Assembly (NCBI GenBank): GCA_036172665.1
Contig: CM069876.1
Coordinates: 47,895,001 to 47,959,000, forward strand
Length of the DNA: 64,000 bases
Reading direction: 5' to 3'
Source of the DNA: Prosopocoilus inquinatus
Taxonomy: Eukaryota > Arthropoda > Insecta > Coleoptera > Lucanidae
The notes under the pieces were generated by a model. The model worked only from the letters and a program-made list of their open reading frames with translations, searched no databases and was not told the DNA's origin. A program made the position numbers and the translations under genes. Shown here piece after piece: positions 33,950 through 46,040 of this stretch. The first letter of the stretch is position 1, and every line of letters starts with the position of its first letter.

Positions 33950-34625
33950 TATTTTTTTCGTTCGTTCATCAAAATTTTAATTTTTTTGTTAATCATAATT
34001 TTAATTTTTTGTTCGTCAAGATTTTAATTTTTTGTTCATAATTTTTATTTTTTTGTTCATAATTTTAATTTTTTATTCATCAAAATTTTAATTTTTTGTT
34101 AAAATTTTAATTTCTTCATCATAATTTTTAATTGTTTTGTTAATCATAATTTTAATTTTTTGTTCGTCAAAATTTTAATTTTTTGTTCATTTTAATTTTT
34201 TTGTTCATAATTTTAATTTTTTGTTCATCATAATTTTAATTTTTTGTTCGTTAAAATTTTAATTTCTTGTTCATCATAATTTTAATTTTTTTGTTAATCA
34301 TAATTTTAATTTTTTGTTCGTCAAAATTTTAATTTTTTGTTCATCATAATTTTAATTTTTTGTTCGTTAAAATTTTAATTTCTTGTTCATCATAATTTTA
34401 ATTTTTTTGTTAATCATTATTTTAATTTTTTGTTCGTCAAAATTTTAATTTTTTGTTCATTTTAATTTTTTTGTTCATAATTTTAATTTTTTGTTCATCA
34501 TAATTTTAATTTTTTGTTCGTTAAAATTTTAATTTCTTCATTATAATTTTTAATTTTTTTGTTAAATCATAATTTTAATTTTTGTTCGTCATAATTTAAA
34601 TTTTTTGTTCATCATAATTTTAGTT
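33950..34625 (+). repeat. AT-rich minisatellite
   Basis: About 30 copies of a 20-24-base unit built on TTTTAATTTTTTGTTCATCA with small variants (TTCGTC, TTAATC), and higher-order repetition of groups of units. Non-coding. Confidence 0.9.
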
Positions 34626-34929
34626 AAGTCGCCCTGAATATACCGGCTGTCAGTTTCGCTCGAAAACGTCACTTCGTACATTACGTCAAATAGGAAAGTC
34701 ATTTGACAAATTGGGAAACAATTGACAAAAAGGGAAAACCCAACAAAAAAAAAAGATTGTAAGGAAATTTAAATGCTCATCGTAATTACAATTTTATTGT
34801 TCACATTGGCCAAGTGCAACTCGATAAGAAGAAGGCTGTCAAAACTGCGGTCATTTTATTAAAAACAAATTGAATAACATCGCCGGTGACAAATGACTAT
34901 CGAAATAAAATTTTAAATGGATATATTGT

Positions 34930-35225
34930 TACGAATTTTTTGACATTTTGAAGACATAGTCAGATTAAAATACAACCTCAAATACATTTATTATAAATAA
35001 TATTAAGTTACATGATTTCGTCGGCACTTACACTTACAGGGTGTGGGCGAGAGGAGGGGGGGGGGCGAGTTAGGTTAAGGGTTTCATCACTGCCGGCTGC
35101 CGCTTTGTAAGGTACGCTCAAGTATTTAAAGACATTGTGACGTGTAACTGTTCAGACTTCAGAGGGGGTATGAACTCAATGTGTTTTGATTGGCAGGGCC
35201 AAGGTTAGTTTTTGCACACGTTACT
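34930..35225 (+). repeat. Diverged long repeat, second copy
   Basis: Counterpart of 32235-32560 in the same orientation, including a similar G run near 35060 and GGCCAAGGTTAGTTTTTGCA near its end. Nothing coding is seen in the flanks (34626-34930, 35226-35602), although 35385-35500 holds a GCGCTTAAAACGAGCTC inverted pair. Confidence 0.5.
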
Positions 35226-35602
35226 ATATTTTCGGCGAAGCTGCATCACGCAAGTCTTCGTTTGTTTAAAGCCGTATTACACATTTTATCTCGAAACATA
35301 ATTTCGACGTGCTTCCTGGTACAGTCAAGTAATAAAAATATGTCTCCCTCATAAAATGTTAATTTAGTTTAGGATTTTTATTTTATTTTTTAATTCGGAA
35401 GAGTGCTTTGAAATGTTGGCGCTTAAAACGAGCTCTGTCATTGGTCAATTCCGGCCAGCTACTAATGACCAAGCTCGTTTTCAGCGCCGAAATTTCCGAA
35501 TTAAAAAACAAAGTGTAATGAAGTATGAATGTGCATCTTTCTTTGTCGAATTAAGTGTCAATTTGCAAACGCGTGAAAATTTATAGAGACTTTTTGTTTC
35601 AG

Positions 35603-37070
35603 GCGTCGACGGATCCCCGAAGCTAAGACATCGAATAAGAAAACAATCGAATGTCGAATATGTGATTCTAAATTCAAAACTCGCACGAATCTGCGCCGTC
35701 ACATTTTAATACACGCCGACATGAAGCCGTTCACTTGTGACCTTTGCGACTATAAATGCCGACAGCTCGGTGATTTGAGAAAACACAGGTTGACACACAC
35801 CGACGAGAAACCGTTCACTTGTGACATTTGCGATTACAAATGCCGAGAGCCCAGCAACTTGAGAAAACACAAGTTAACACACACCGACGCGAAACCGTTC
35901 AAGTGTGATGTTTGCGCTCATAAATTTCGCCGGCTCGCCGATTTGAGAAGGCACAAATTAACGCACACCGACGAGAAACCGTTTACTTGTGATCTTTGCG
36001 ATTATAAATATCGATACCCCGCAGATCTGAAAAGTCATAATTTCGTACACACCGGCGAGAAGCAGTTCGTTTGCAATCTTTGCGATTATAAATGTCGACA
36101 TCCCGGAAGTCTGAGAGCGCACAGTTTGTTGCACTCCGACGTGAAGCCGTTCGCTTGCGATCTTTGCGATTATAAAACCCAACGGCTGAAAACTTTCAAA
36201 CAGCACCAGTTAACACACACCGAAGAGAAACTGTTCAGCTGCGATCTTTGCGATTATAAGTCCCGGCAGCTCGGGACTTTGCGAAGGCACAAGCTGACAC
36301 ACTCCGACGAGAAACCGTTCAGTTGTGATCTCTGCGATTATAAATCTCGATTTTCCGAAGGTTTGAGAAACCATTATCTGAAGCACACCGACGAGAAACA
36401 GTTCAGTTGCAATCTCTGCGATTTCAAAAGTCGATATCCCCGAAGATTGAAAGAGCACAAGTTGACGCACTCCGACGTGAAGCCGTTCACTTGCGACCTT
36501 TGCAGTTATAAATCTCGACGGCTCATTAGTTTGAAGCAACACAAGCTAACACACACCGAGGAGAGACCGTTCAGTTGTGATCTTTGCGATTACAAGTGCC
36601 GACGTCTGGGAAATCTAAAAGACCATAAATTATCACACACCGACGAGAAACCGTACAGTTGTGACGTTTGCGATTTTAAGTGTCAACGGCGCGGGAAATT
36701 AAGAAGGCACAAATTGACACACGCCGACGAGAAACCGTACAAGTGCGATCTTTGCGATTTTGAGTGCCACGAGCTCGCGGGTCTGAAACAGCACAAGTTA
36801 GTTCACACCGACGAGAAGCCGTTCAGTTGTGATCTTTGCGATTATAAGAGCCGGCAGCTGTCTAACTTGAAAGTGCACAAATTAATACACACGGACGAGA
36901 AGCCGTTCGGTTGTGATCTCTGCGATTATAAATGCCGACGCCTGGGAACACTGCAAGTGCACAAATTGAAACACACCGGCGAGAAACCGTTCAGTTGTGG
37001 TCTTTGCGACTTCAAATGTCGATATTCCGCAGACTTGAAGCGTCATAACATGTTAAAGCATACAGGGTGA
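35603..37070 (+). CDS. Zinc-finger terminal exon, unit 12 (17 C2H2 fingers)
   Basis: 488 residues read from 35604 after TTTTTGTTTCAG; with unit 13 the longest exon in the array. The leader is R-R-R-I-P-E-A-K-T-S-N-K-K-T-I-E. Seventeen complete fingers without a broken zinc ligand. Helices vary widely: QLGDLRK, EPSNLRK, RLADLRR, YPADLKS, HPGSLRA, RLKTFKQ, FSEGLRN, YPRRLKE, RLISLKQ, RRGKLRR, ELAGLKQ, QLSNLKV and RLGTLQV. Seven fingers have Ser, Thr or Tyr where most have the third Cys. The last finger is C-G-L-C-D-F-K-C-R with H-N-M-L-K-H spacing. After the stop a short finger remnant (ATTTCAAATTTGGA) remains. Seventeen fingers could in principle span some 50 bases of DNA. Confidence 0.93.
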
Positions 37071-37373
37071 GACTCCGAACTGTGCGATTTCAAATTTGGA
37101 TAATCAAGAGACACAAATCAAAACATAATGGAATCGCCTCCTTGTACAAAATTTCTAATTTTTTTATTATCCGAGCAATTAATTACGCATTTTTCTTCAA
37201 AGCCGTGTTACATTAACATAGAAAATGGTACCATAAATAAGTGTATTATAGGTTTTTGGACGTAAAACAGAAAATTAAACAATTTATGTTATTATGAAAT
37301 AGTAAAAAACAGATGTGGTTATGACATGGTTTGATAACATTTTTTCCTTAATATTTATTAAAAAAATTTTATT

Positions 37374-37483
37374 GCAAATCGTTTTTGATTGCAGTGGATC
37401 CCTCGAGCATCCTCTGGACAGCTGTTTCAGTCCTGCTTGGGGCTTCATCAGCAGAACTGTAGCTAGAGAGTTCCACTGCAATA
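37374..37483 (+). mobile_element. Family B repeat fragment
   Basis: Carries GCAAATCGTTTTTGATTGCA, CTCTGGACAGCTGTTTCAG and GGGGCTTCATCAGCAGAA. A second short piece lies at 38100-38185 (GGACAGCTATTTCAGACC). Confidence 0.75.
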
Positions 37484-38640
37484 ACAATAATAATATTTAT
37501 TGTTATTATTTTCAGGTAACATGAATTAATTTATGTAAAGCAGCCTTAGAATGTAAAAATCCCTTACACCTTACACAGGACTTTTCGTATCTTTCTGCCG
37601 CCCCCCTCGTCTTCTCCGTTTTGAAACATTAACCATCCTTTCTGATTTATAACGTAACGGTACGTTTGGGCAAACTCTATTTTGTTTCTAGAAGACATAC
37701 GTTTTCAAGGTCTAATTCTTCCCTGGCGTACTACAGCGCGTTCCAACCTTAGTATAAAGTACGACTATATGCATCCCTTTCTATCTTTCATGGTTTTTTA
37801 ATAAAGCTATCTCTATTTTTCCGAATTCTCCAAAAGGCCTGTCTGTGCTGCATTCTAAGAATGGAACGCCCTGTAGAGTAGTTTTTTTTTTTTTTTAATT
37901 CGAGAACCCTTTATTTCAGGAGCTCACATTTTCATAATAATGCATAATTTTCCTACTTGGTCAAGAAAAGCCAATCACTCTGTAAAGTGTAAAACAGTGT
38001 AATAGTGTAAAACATGGTATGCGAATACAGGGCGTTGGAGTTCCTCGTCCGTCCATTGTATTTCGTAAGCGAACATTTTTTTTCGAATGCATTAAATTAG
38101 TTGCGAGCTAATTTCGATTTGTGGACAGCTATTTCAGACCTATTCGGGGCTTCCTCAGCCAGGGAATAAGCTCGAGAGCGCGACCTAAAAACATTTGCGG
38201 AATTTTTTGAAATATTGCATTGACTTACGATAAACCGCTCAAGCGTTAAATAAATAAGAATAGTTAAAGTTAACTTTCTAGAAATTATAAAATAACACTC
38301 TTGCAAGTATTTGTTTAGGTTTACTGTAAAATTCGACTGTAAAAAAAATTAAATTAAATTAAGCTCTCCACACACTGAGGCGGTTGCGACGGCGGTGGGC
38401 GGTGAATACCATTCACATGGGGGTGACCGCTCGCCGAGTGCTTTCGAAATAGAATTTAATTCTTTAATATTAGGCTTGCGTGTTTAGTTTTTTACTTTTG
38501 CTTATTTAAACCATTAGACAGATGATGATCAATTTATATCGACAAATTATATATCCATAGATGGACCGGTATTTAAGAAAACAAAAGAAATGAACTGTAT
38601 GTATTAGTTTAAATTAAGTTAAAAATCTGACATTAAGATT
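37484..38640. other. Gene-free spacer
   Basis: Apart from the family B piece at 38100-38185 and a GC-richer stretch at about 38375-38445, nothing recognisable is present. Confidence 0.5.
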
Positions 38641-38860
38641 AATTTTGTCAGGGTTTATTATTTCTGATCACAATCAGGTGGCATTTGTAAAATAAAAAAA
38701 ACAAATTAAATAAATCTGCCGCCTAATATTCGATTTGTTTCTGATTCTTAAGAGGTCACTCGTGCCTTTTTACACACGGTTCGTTCCAATTTAATGAATT
38801 GGGGAAATTAAGAGATTCTATAATAATAAATTGAGGACCTGAGTGTGATAACTAGGTAAG
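38640..38860 (+). other. Orphan unit upstream region without an exon
   Basis: ATTAACTTTGT..., a GTAAAATAAA tract and TTCGATTTGTTTCTGATTCTTAAGAGGTCA match the region upstream of the dead unit at 45.4 kb (45250-45370) and more weakly that of unit 11 (32875-32990). No finger sequence follows here, so this is probably a unit whose exon was deleted. Confidence 0.5.
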
Positions 38861-38899
38861 TCCACTCAGACAAAAAAAAAAAAAAAAACTGATCACGTC

Positions 38900-39660
38900 T
38901 TCACTGATTCGAATAATTCGAAAAATGGACTTGCCCAGTTATTGCAATGGACCCCCACCCCCCTCAATTACAATCACGAACTGTGAATCTGTGGTTAGTT
39001 TTTTTGGGCCCTTTAAAGGCAAAACTATTTTTCTTTGTTGGGTTGGGTGGGGTTGCACCGAAATTAAAATTTATTCAGCCACGCTCTCGATTGAAATCGC
39101 TATATTTGTTTCAGATCGTTAATATGCGCAGACCTAGGCGGATTTTAGGCGGAAGGTCTCGAGGAACTAACTACTAACATGCTGAAGCGATCATAGTCGG
39201 AAAAAGTTCGAAGCTTTAACGCGTATGTTCTGTTGTAAAAACAAAACAATAAACCGGTTGAAACCCGAGAAGTCTATGCGTTACGCAATGGCCACTGGAT
39301 ATGAAAACTTGTTTATATAACCGAAACATTCCCAAATGAACGCGCATTCTTTTTGCAGTGACGGCGCTATAATTGATAGGAATTAAATATATTATGCGCG
39401 TCTTTTTTGAAGTTATATTAAAGAATTGTTTTCATAATTATTAATATGAAGGCAATTCTTTTACAGACGTAATTTACATCAAACGCCTGCTCCTGATGCA
39501 ATGAGCGCGAGGATGAGAGTGCCTCGGGCATATAAACCAAACCGTTCAGCGACGATGTTGAAATCTACGCCGCTGCTTTGTTCATCTTTATACTGATTTT
39601 TACCAGACATTCTAGGAATGTCCGAGCTTTATTAATATGTTTAAATGTAAGTTAGAATGC
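38900..39660. other. Gene-free spacer
   Basis: No recognisable gene. Two overlapping ORFs of 65 and 76 codons at 38925-39177 lack any known motif and have no counterpart elsewhere in the window. Confidence 0.4.
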
Positions 39661-39664
39661 TTTG

Positions 39665-40074
39665 CTGTGATATTATGATTATGAATCTCATTTACAGGTT
39701 GCGTCAGTTACTTCTAGTTATGGGATAGGTATAAGAAAGAGCAGTAAGGACAGATACTTGTCTTATAATACAACTTCCAGCGAAAATGTGGTTTTGCGTG
39801 CTTGTACGATCAAAGGTTACCGCTCAGTCGTTTTCTATGTCATTTGAGAATTGCACGTGTGTAATTTTCTGGAAGAAGTTGAAATTTACTGCTTTGAATT
39901 TGTTTTTTTGTGAATTTAAAAAAAAAGTAGCAAAGGAAAAAGAGTGTTTGATTGTTTTACCTTAAGAGCCATCCACATCCATCCAATTTCCTTCAATTAT
40001 ATGTGCGAATAGTCACAGCGAATAAACTTTCGAGTTATGAATGTGCGTAAATTTGAAGATACTTTCTGTTTCAG
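39665..40074 (+). repeat. Duplicated upstream region of unit 13
   Basis: 39675-39850 matches 41708-41865 nearly base for base, and 39965-40074 (AGAGCCATCCACATCCATCC onward) matches 42118-42228. Both flank paralogous exons 13 and 14, so the unit was duplicated together with its upstream intron. Confidence 0.9.
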
Positions 40075-41542
40075 GCGTGGACGGATCCCTAAAGCCAAGG
40101 CAGCGAACGAGAAAACAATCGAACGCCGAATACGTGATTCTAAATTTAAACCTCGCAGAAATTTGCGGCAAAGTATTCTAATACGGGCCGATATGAAACC
40201 GATCAGTTGCGATCTTTGCAAATATAAATGTCGACGGTTCTATGAATTGCGAAGGCATAAATTGACACACACCGGCGAGAAACCGTTCAGTTGTGATCTG
40301 TGCGATTATAAATGCCGACAAGTCGGGAATCTGAAGACGCACAAACTAAAGCACTGCGACGAGAAACCGTTCACTTGTGATCTTTGCGGGTATAAATGTC
40401 GACGGATCTACGATTTGAGAGAGCATAAATTAACACACACCGACGACAAACCGTTCAGCTGTGATCTCTGCGATTGTAGATTTCGGCGGCTCACCCATTT
40501 GAAAGTGCACAAATTAACACACATCGACGAGAAACCGTACAGCTGTGAACTCTGCGATTATAAATGCCGCCAGCTCGGAAATTTGAAAACGCACAAATTA
40601 AAAAAACACACCGACGGAAAACCGTTCAGTTGCGATCTCTGCGATTATACATGTCTAAAGCTATGTGATTTGAGAAAGCATAAATTAACGCACGCCGACG
40701 GGAAACGGTTCAGTTGCGATCTTTGCGATTACAAATCCCGACGCGTCGGTCATCTGAAAGAACATAAATTAACACACACCGATGAGAAACCGTTCGGTTG
40801 TGATGTCTGCGATTATAAATGTCGACAGCCCGGTGTTTTGCGAAAACACAAATTAATACACAGCGACGAGAAACCGTTGAGCTGTGACGTTTGCGATTTC
40901 AAATGCCGAGATCCCAGTAACCTAAAGCAACACAAATTAAGACACACCGACGAGAAACCGTTCACTTGCGACCTCTGCGATCGTAAATTTCGACAACTCA
41001 GTACTATGAAAAGGCACAAATTATCGCACAACGACGAAAAACCGTTCAGTTGTGATCTCTGCGATTGTAAATGCCGGAGCCTCAGGAATCTGAATTTGCA
41101 TAAATTAACACACACCGAGGAGAAACCGTATACTTGTGATCTCTGCGAGTATAAATGTCAACGGCTGTGTTATTTGAAGAAGCATAAATTAACACACACT
41201 GAGGAGAAACCGATCAGTTGCGATGTTTGCGATTGTAAATTTCGACGGCTCGGGGATTTGAGGAGGCACAAGTTAACACACACCGACGAGAAACCGTTTA
41301 GTTGTGATCTTTGCGATTATAAGTGCCGCCAGCTCGGACATTTGAAAAGGCACAAGTTAAAACACACCGACGAGAAACTGTTGAGTTGTGAGCTTTGCGA
41401 TTATAAATCCCGACGCATCAATCATCTGAAGGCACATAAATTGACACACGCTTATGAGAAACCGTTAATATGCGGTCTTTGCGATTACAGATGTCGCTGC
41501 CGTAGCAAATTGAAACGGCATATGTTAATGCACATCGCTTAA
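40075..41542 (+). CDS. Zinc-finger terminal exon, unit 13 (16 fingers plus a dead first one)
   Basis: 488 residues read from 40076 after TTCTGTTTCAG. The leader is R-G-R-I-P-K-A-K-A-A-N-E-K-T-I-E. Finger 1 has lost both Cys and both His (R-R-I-R-D-S-K-F ... S-I-L-I-R) yet keeps its length and frame. The other sixteen are complete; one has an extra residue before its second His (H-K-L-K-K-H). Helices include RFYELRR, RIYDLRE, RLTHLKV, KLCDLRK, QPGVLRK, DPSNLKQ, QLSTMKR, SLRNLNL, RLCYLKK, RINHLKA and CRSKLKR. Fingers 7-15 match fingers 3-11 of unit 14 in order. The last finger is C-G-L-C type. Confidence 0.93.
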
Positions 41543-41649
41543 ATATGCAAATAAATAAATTTGCGATTACAAATGTCAGCAACTGAGAATGCTGAACCTG
41601 CCTCTGTTGTCATATCTTCTTTATTGTAATATTTAATAATGGCAGATTT

Positions 41650-41655
41650 AATAAA
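41650..41655 (+). promoter_or_regulatory. Candidate polyadenylation signal of unit 13
   Basis: An AATAAA 108 bases after the stop, before a GTGACGTAGGT stretch. The 3' flank between is of the conserved unit type (AAATTTGCGATTAC). Confidence 0.5.
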
Positions 41656-41699
41656 GTGACGTAGGTATCGATTTTAAAAATTTGTCCCGCGCCCCGCTT

Positions 41700-42228
41700 C
41701 ATGTTGTGATTATGAATCTCATTTACAGGTTGCATTAGTTACTTCTGGTTATGGAATAGGTATAAGAAAGAGTAGTAAGGAGACAGATACTTATCTTATA
41801 ATACAACTTCCAGCAAAAATGTGGTTTTGCGTGCTTGTACGATCAAAGGTTACCGCTCAGTCGTAAATGTCAACAAAAAAAAAATAGTGATTGCCTCCAA
41901 ATTGCCGGTGTTATTTAACAAAACTTTGTGACTGCGTACAGTCAAAACTATGTTATCTAGCGTAGTAAAATTATTGTAAATTTTGTATGTCATTTGAGAA
42001 TTGCATGTGTGTAATTTTCAGCAAGAAGTTGAAACTTACTGATTTGAATTCGTTCTGTGTAAATTTTCAGAAAAAAAAAATAGCAAGGAGAAAAGAGTGT
42101 TTGGTTGTTTTACCTTAAGAGCCATCCACATCCATCCGATTTCCTTCGATTATATGTACGTATAGTCATAGCGAATTAACTTTCGGGTTATGAATGTACG
42201 TGAATTTGAAGATGCTTTTTTGTTTCAG
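41700..42228 (+). repeat. Duplicated upstream region of unit 14
   Basis: Second copy of the region upstream of unit 13, with an extra stretch of about 120 bases at 41866-41985. The intron end TTATGAATGTACGTGAATTT corresponds to TTATGAATGTGCGTAAATTT before unit 13. Confidence 0.9.
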
Positions 42229-43186
42229 GCGTCGACGGATCCCCAAAGCTAAGACAGCGAATAAGAAAACAATCGGACGCCGAAAACGCGATTGTAAATT
42301 TAAATCTCGCGGAAATTTGCGCAAACATATTTCAAAACAGACCAGTAAGAAACCGATCAGTTGCGATCTTTGCGAATACAAATGTCAATGGTCCTATAAA
42401 TTGAGAAGGCATTCGTTAAAACACGCCAATGAGAAACCGTTCAGTTGCGATCTTTGCGATTATAAATGTCTAGATCTGTACGATTTGCGAAAGCATAAAT
42501 CAACGCACACCGACGGGAAACGGTTAAGTTGTGATCTCTGCGATTATAAAGCCCGACGCATCGGCCATCTGAAAGCACACAAATTAACACACACCGATGT
42601 GAAACCGTTCGGTTGTGACGTCTGCGATTATAAATGTCGACAGCCCGCTGTTCTGAGAAAACACAAATTAATACACACCGACGAGAGACCGTTGAGTTGT
42701 GACGTTTGCTATTACAAATGTCGAGATTCCAGTAACTTGAAGCAACACAAGTTAACACACACCGACGAGAAACCGTTCGGTTGCGATCTCTGCGATTGTA
42801 AGTTTCGACAGCTCAGCACCATGAAAAGGCACAAATTATCGCACACCGACGAGAAGCCGTTCCGCTGTGATCTTTGCGATTTTAAATGCCGGACCCTCAG
42901 GAATCTGAAATTACATAAATTAACGCACACCGATGAGAAGCCGTGCGCTTGTGATCTTTGCGAGTATAAATGTCGACGGCTGTGTGATTTGAAAAAGCAT
43001 AAAATAACACACAGTGACGAGAGACCTATCACTTGCGATCTGTGCGATTTTAAATTTCGACGGCCCGCTGATTTGAGAAGGCACAAATTAACACACACCG
43101 ACGAGAAACCGTTTAGTTGTGATCTTTGCGATTATAAGTGCCGCCAACTCGGACATTTGAAGAGACACAAACTGAAACTACATTAA
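42229..43186 (+). CDS. Zinc-finger terminal exon, unit 14 (10 fingers plus a dead first one)
   Basis: 318 residues read from 42230 after TTTTGTTTCAG. The leader is R-R-R-I-P-K-A-K-T-A-N-K-K-T-I. The first finger is dead: both Cys are replaced (G-R-R-K-R-D-C-K-F) and the final His is Gln. Ten good fingers follow. Compared with unit 13 it lacks about four fingers after the first good one and the last two at the C-terminus, while the shared middle block keeps order: RIGHLKA, QPAVLRK, DSSNLKQ, QLSTMKR, TLRNLKL, RLCDLKK, RPADLRR, QLGHLKR. The ending H-K-L-K-L-H-stop slightly alters the last His spacing. A recent paralogue of unit 13 that has lost or gained finger blocks. Confidence 0.93.
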
Positions 43187-44149
43187 AGTTCTATTCAGGC
43201 AAAAAGAAAAACAAAAATCTTACGTGTACCATACCCTTACAATACCTATAAAACAAACAATACAAAATAACAAATCGCACTTTTAAAGAAACAACATTTC
43301 CGACCGGCTCTTATTCCTAGAATAACATCTGTTGTGTGAGGACTAGATTGTATAGTCTGCAAACAATATTTTTTTTTTGTTTTTCCGTAGAATTTAAGTT
43401 TGCTTGTAAATAATCGCCCAATCTACTTTCAAATATGCTTACATAAGTAAGATTTACATATATATTTTTGTTTAGTTTTGTAAACTCTCGATTTTATAAT
43501 TCGATGACCTAATAGCTTAGTTAGAATTGGTGTAGAGCAGGAGTTCTTGCACCTTCTTTAAGAATCGACAACTACATGAAAAGAAAAATGTTCATCGACC
43601 CCATTTCAATTTTTTTTATATTTATAAAACAGTCTGTATGTAGATATACTGATTCTGTTTAACTATAGTTCAATTTTTTTTTAAAATTATATATATCATA
43701 TTTTGTCTTCACTTGATTCAATTTGCCTTTATTTTATATTTCAATTATCAGTTGGATTCCGTTTTGTTTTGTTTTTTTTTCCTTCTTTAGGGCTCGCAAT
43801 GCAGATTCATTTATACTCATTGTGAGCGTTTCAGAATATTTAATTTCGTCTTATCTTCATCACCGATCGTCTTCTGTTTTTTCTTTCAAATTCTTTTCTT
43901 TTTGACTTTATTTAGTTCAACGTGGAGACTAAGTAGCGGATAAATTCGATATTTTCGAGGCGATCAATTTTTTTTTTTTAATGTTCGGACCGGTGAATTT
44001 TTCTTTTTCTAATTTGTTTGCCCTTTCTAGAAACTATTTTTAGTACTAGAAGGTGTTTGCAAAATGCTGGGCGCCTGTTAACTTTAATTTTTTTTAATGG
44101 CTTAATTACGTTGAATAATTAATTCATCGACCTTTGCTTTTTCTTTTAT
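43187..44149. other. T-rich gene-free spacer
   Basis: Strongly T-rich from about 43600 on. No gene or inverted repeat can be supported. Confidence 0.5.
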
Positions 44150-45050
44150 TCGAATTCATTTAATTTATTTTTGTTTTTATTTTTTTTTTAACTATCACTT
44201 TATCTTTTATTCGACACGATTTAACTATCTAATCATCAATTGATCGTCTTTTGTTTTTTTTTTTCTTGTTTATTTACTCTGTTTGAGTTTATTTTACATT
44301 GCAATCCATTCGATAGATCCTCGTTTTTGTTTTTCCTTTTATGCGATTTGACTTTATTTTTAATTATATTTTTTTTCTTCAATATTTAACGATTAAATTC
44401 TTTTTATATATAATTTCTGTCGTCTATGATCTTTTGTTTTTTTTCTGTTTTTTTCTTCTTTTGTTTGATTTTATTTCATACTTTCTCTTTCTTTTCTTTC
44501 AATTAATATCGATTTAAGTTCATTTAATTTTACAATTTAATCTTTAATTTTTGGACAGTTCTTGCTCGTGAGAATCGCAGAGAATATGAAACAGATAAAA
44601 ATGCTTTTTAGAAACGAGCTAAATTAATTACGCTGCGTAATTAATTCATCGCTTTTTTTTATTCGATTCATTTAATTTATTTTTATTTTTTTTTAACTAT
44701 CAGTTTATCTTTCATTCGACACGATTTAACTACCTAATCATCAATTGATCGTCTTTTGTTTCGTTTTTTCTTGTTTATTTACTCTGTTTGAGTTTATTTT
44801 ACATTGCAATCCCTGATTAAATTTTTTTTATATATAATTTCTGTCGTCTATGATCTTTTGTTTTTTTTTTTTGTTTTTTTTTCTTTTGTTTGATTTTATT
44901 TCATACTTTTTCTTTCTTTTCTTCCAATTAATCTCGTTTCAAGTTTTGCAGTTTAATCTTAATTTAATTTTTGGACAGTTCTTGCTCGTGAGAATTGCAG
45001 AGAATATGAAACAAATAAGAAGGCTTTTTAAAAACGAGCTAAAAGAATAA
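44150..45050 (+). repeat. Tandem duplication of about 450 bases, T-rich
   Basis: 44150-44630 and 44650-45045 share TCGACACGATTTAACTA, TCATCAATTGATCGTCTTTT, GTTTGAGTTTATTTTACATT and GGACAGTTCTTGCTCGTGAG in the same order. The second copy has a deletion of about 70 bases. Confidence 0.85.
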
Positions 45051-45424
45051 TATTTGCGAAACGTCAAGTAAGTCAAGTAATAAATTACTGTTTTAGGTCT
45101 TTTTTAAAAACCTTTTTATTTGTTTCACATTCTCTTTAATCTTTAGTACTTACAGATCATATTTTTGATTGTCAATTTTTAAATCGATTGGTCTGATTCT
45201 TGAAAATCGCACCGTATAATGTATTAGTTTAAGTTTAAGTGTAATTTTAATCTGATTTACATTAACTTTGTTTCTAATCAGGTATCGTTTGTAAAATAAA
45301 ATAAAATAAAATAAAATAAATATAGCGCGTAATGTTCGGTTTGTTTCTATTTCTTAAGAGGTCAGTCGCACCTACACGAACCGTTTGTAATTCTAATATG
45401 TAAAGAATGAGGTCCTTTTTTTAG

Positions 45425-45619
45425 GTGCAAATGTATTTCTTTTGCTGAAACTGTAAATAAAAAATCATTCAGCTGCGAAGTATGTGTGATCATCACTCAT
45501 CAGTTTGCAAGTCGTAGAAATCTGTGCTGATCGTATTTTGATACTTGATGCCGACGTTTGTTGCCGAATATTTGACAGAGCACATGTTAACGCACACCGA
45601 AGAGAAGCCATTCGTCTGA
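45425..45619 (+). pseudogene. Decayed zinc-finger unit (unit 15)
   Basis: A TTTTTTAG acceptor at 45417-45424 is kept. In the expected phase the leader reads C-K-C-I-S-F-A-E-T-V-N-K-K-S-F-S and runs into a damaged first finger that stops at a TGA (45528-45530). Further on, ACGCACACCGAAGAGAAGCC is a linker remnant. Not functional as a DNA-binding end. Confidence 0.85.
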
Positions 45620-45749
45620 CGAAGCGATAGTGAAGTGCTCCTTCTATTTTCATTTAAACGGCGCCCGATTAAAATTTTACTTATATTTCTTATTTTATTC
45701 CTTGTAAAAGTTCCTGCATCTTCCCAAACCTAAAATACTGTTTAAATAC

Positions 45750-46040
45750 TTGTCAAAATCTATATACCCATCGTTATATACCGAGGACAACGAAATGTTT
45801 GAAATCGACGTAAGAGTAAACTACCTTTACTTTTCAAGATACGCGAGAATATTATTTGGGAAAGTTGTTCGGGAAAGTTTTGAGATTTCAGATATCAAAT
45901 CTCGACTGCCTACGATGATTTTGTTTTTTCTCAGAAACTATGCGTTTGCGGACCTATGTTCATATAAACTTTTCTTCATGTTTTGGTGTGAGGAATCGGC
46001 CCTGAAAGTTTGGCCCCTCATTAAAATTACACCCTGTATA
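45750..46040 (+). repeat. Dispersed repeat, second copy
   Basis: 45835-46040 matches 13690-13915 and ends with TTACACCCTGTATA. The open frame of 135 codons through it (45750-46157) is only partly shared with the other copy, so I do not call it a gene. Confidence 0.7.

Noticed and set aside
32235..35225. LTR retrotransposon bounded by the repeats at 32.2 and 34.9 kb
   Set aside because: No gag, protease or reverse transcriptase sequence lies between them, the copies are strongly diverged, and a zinc-finger unit sits inside.
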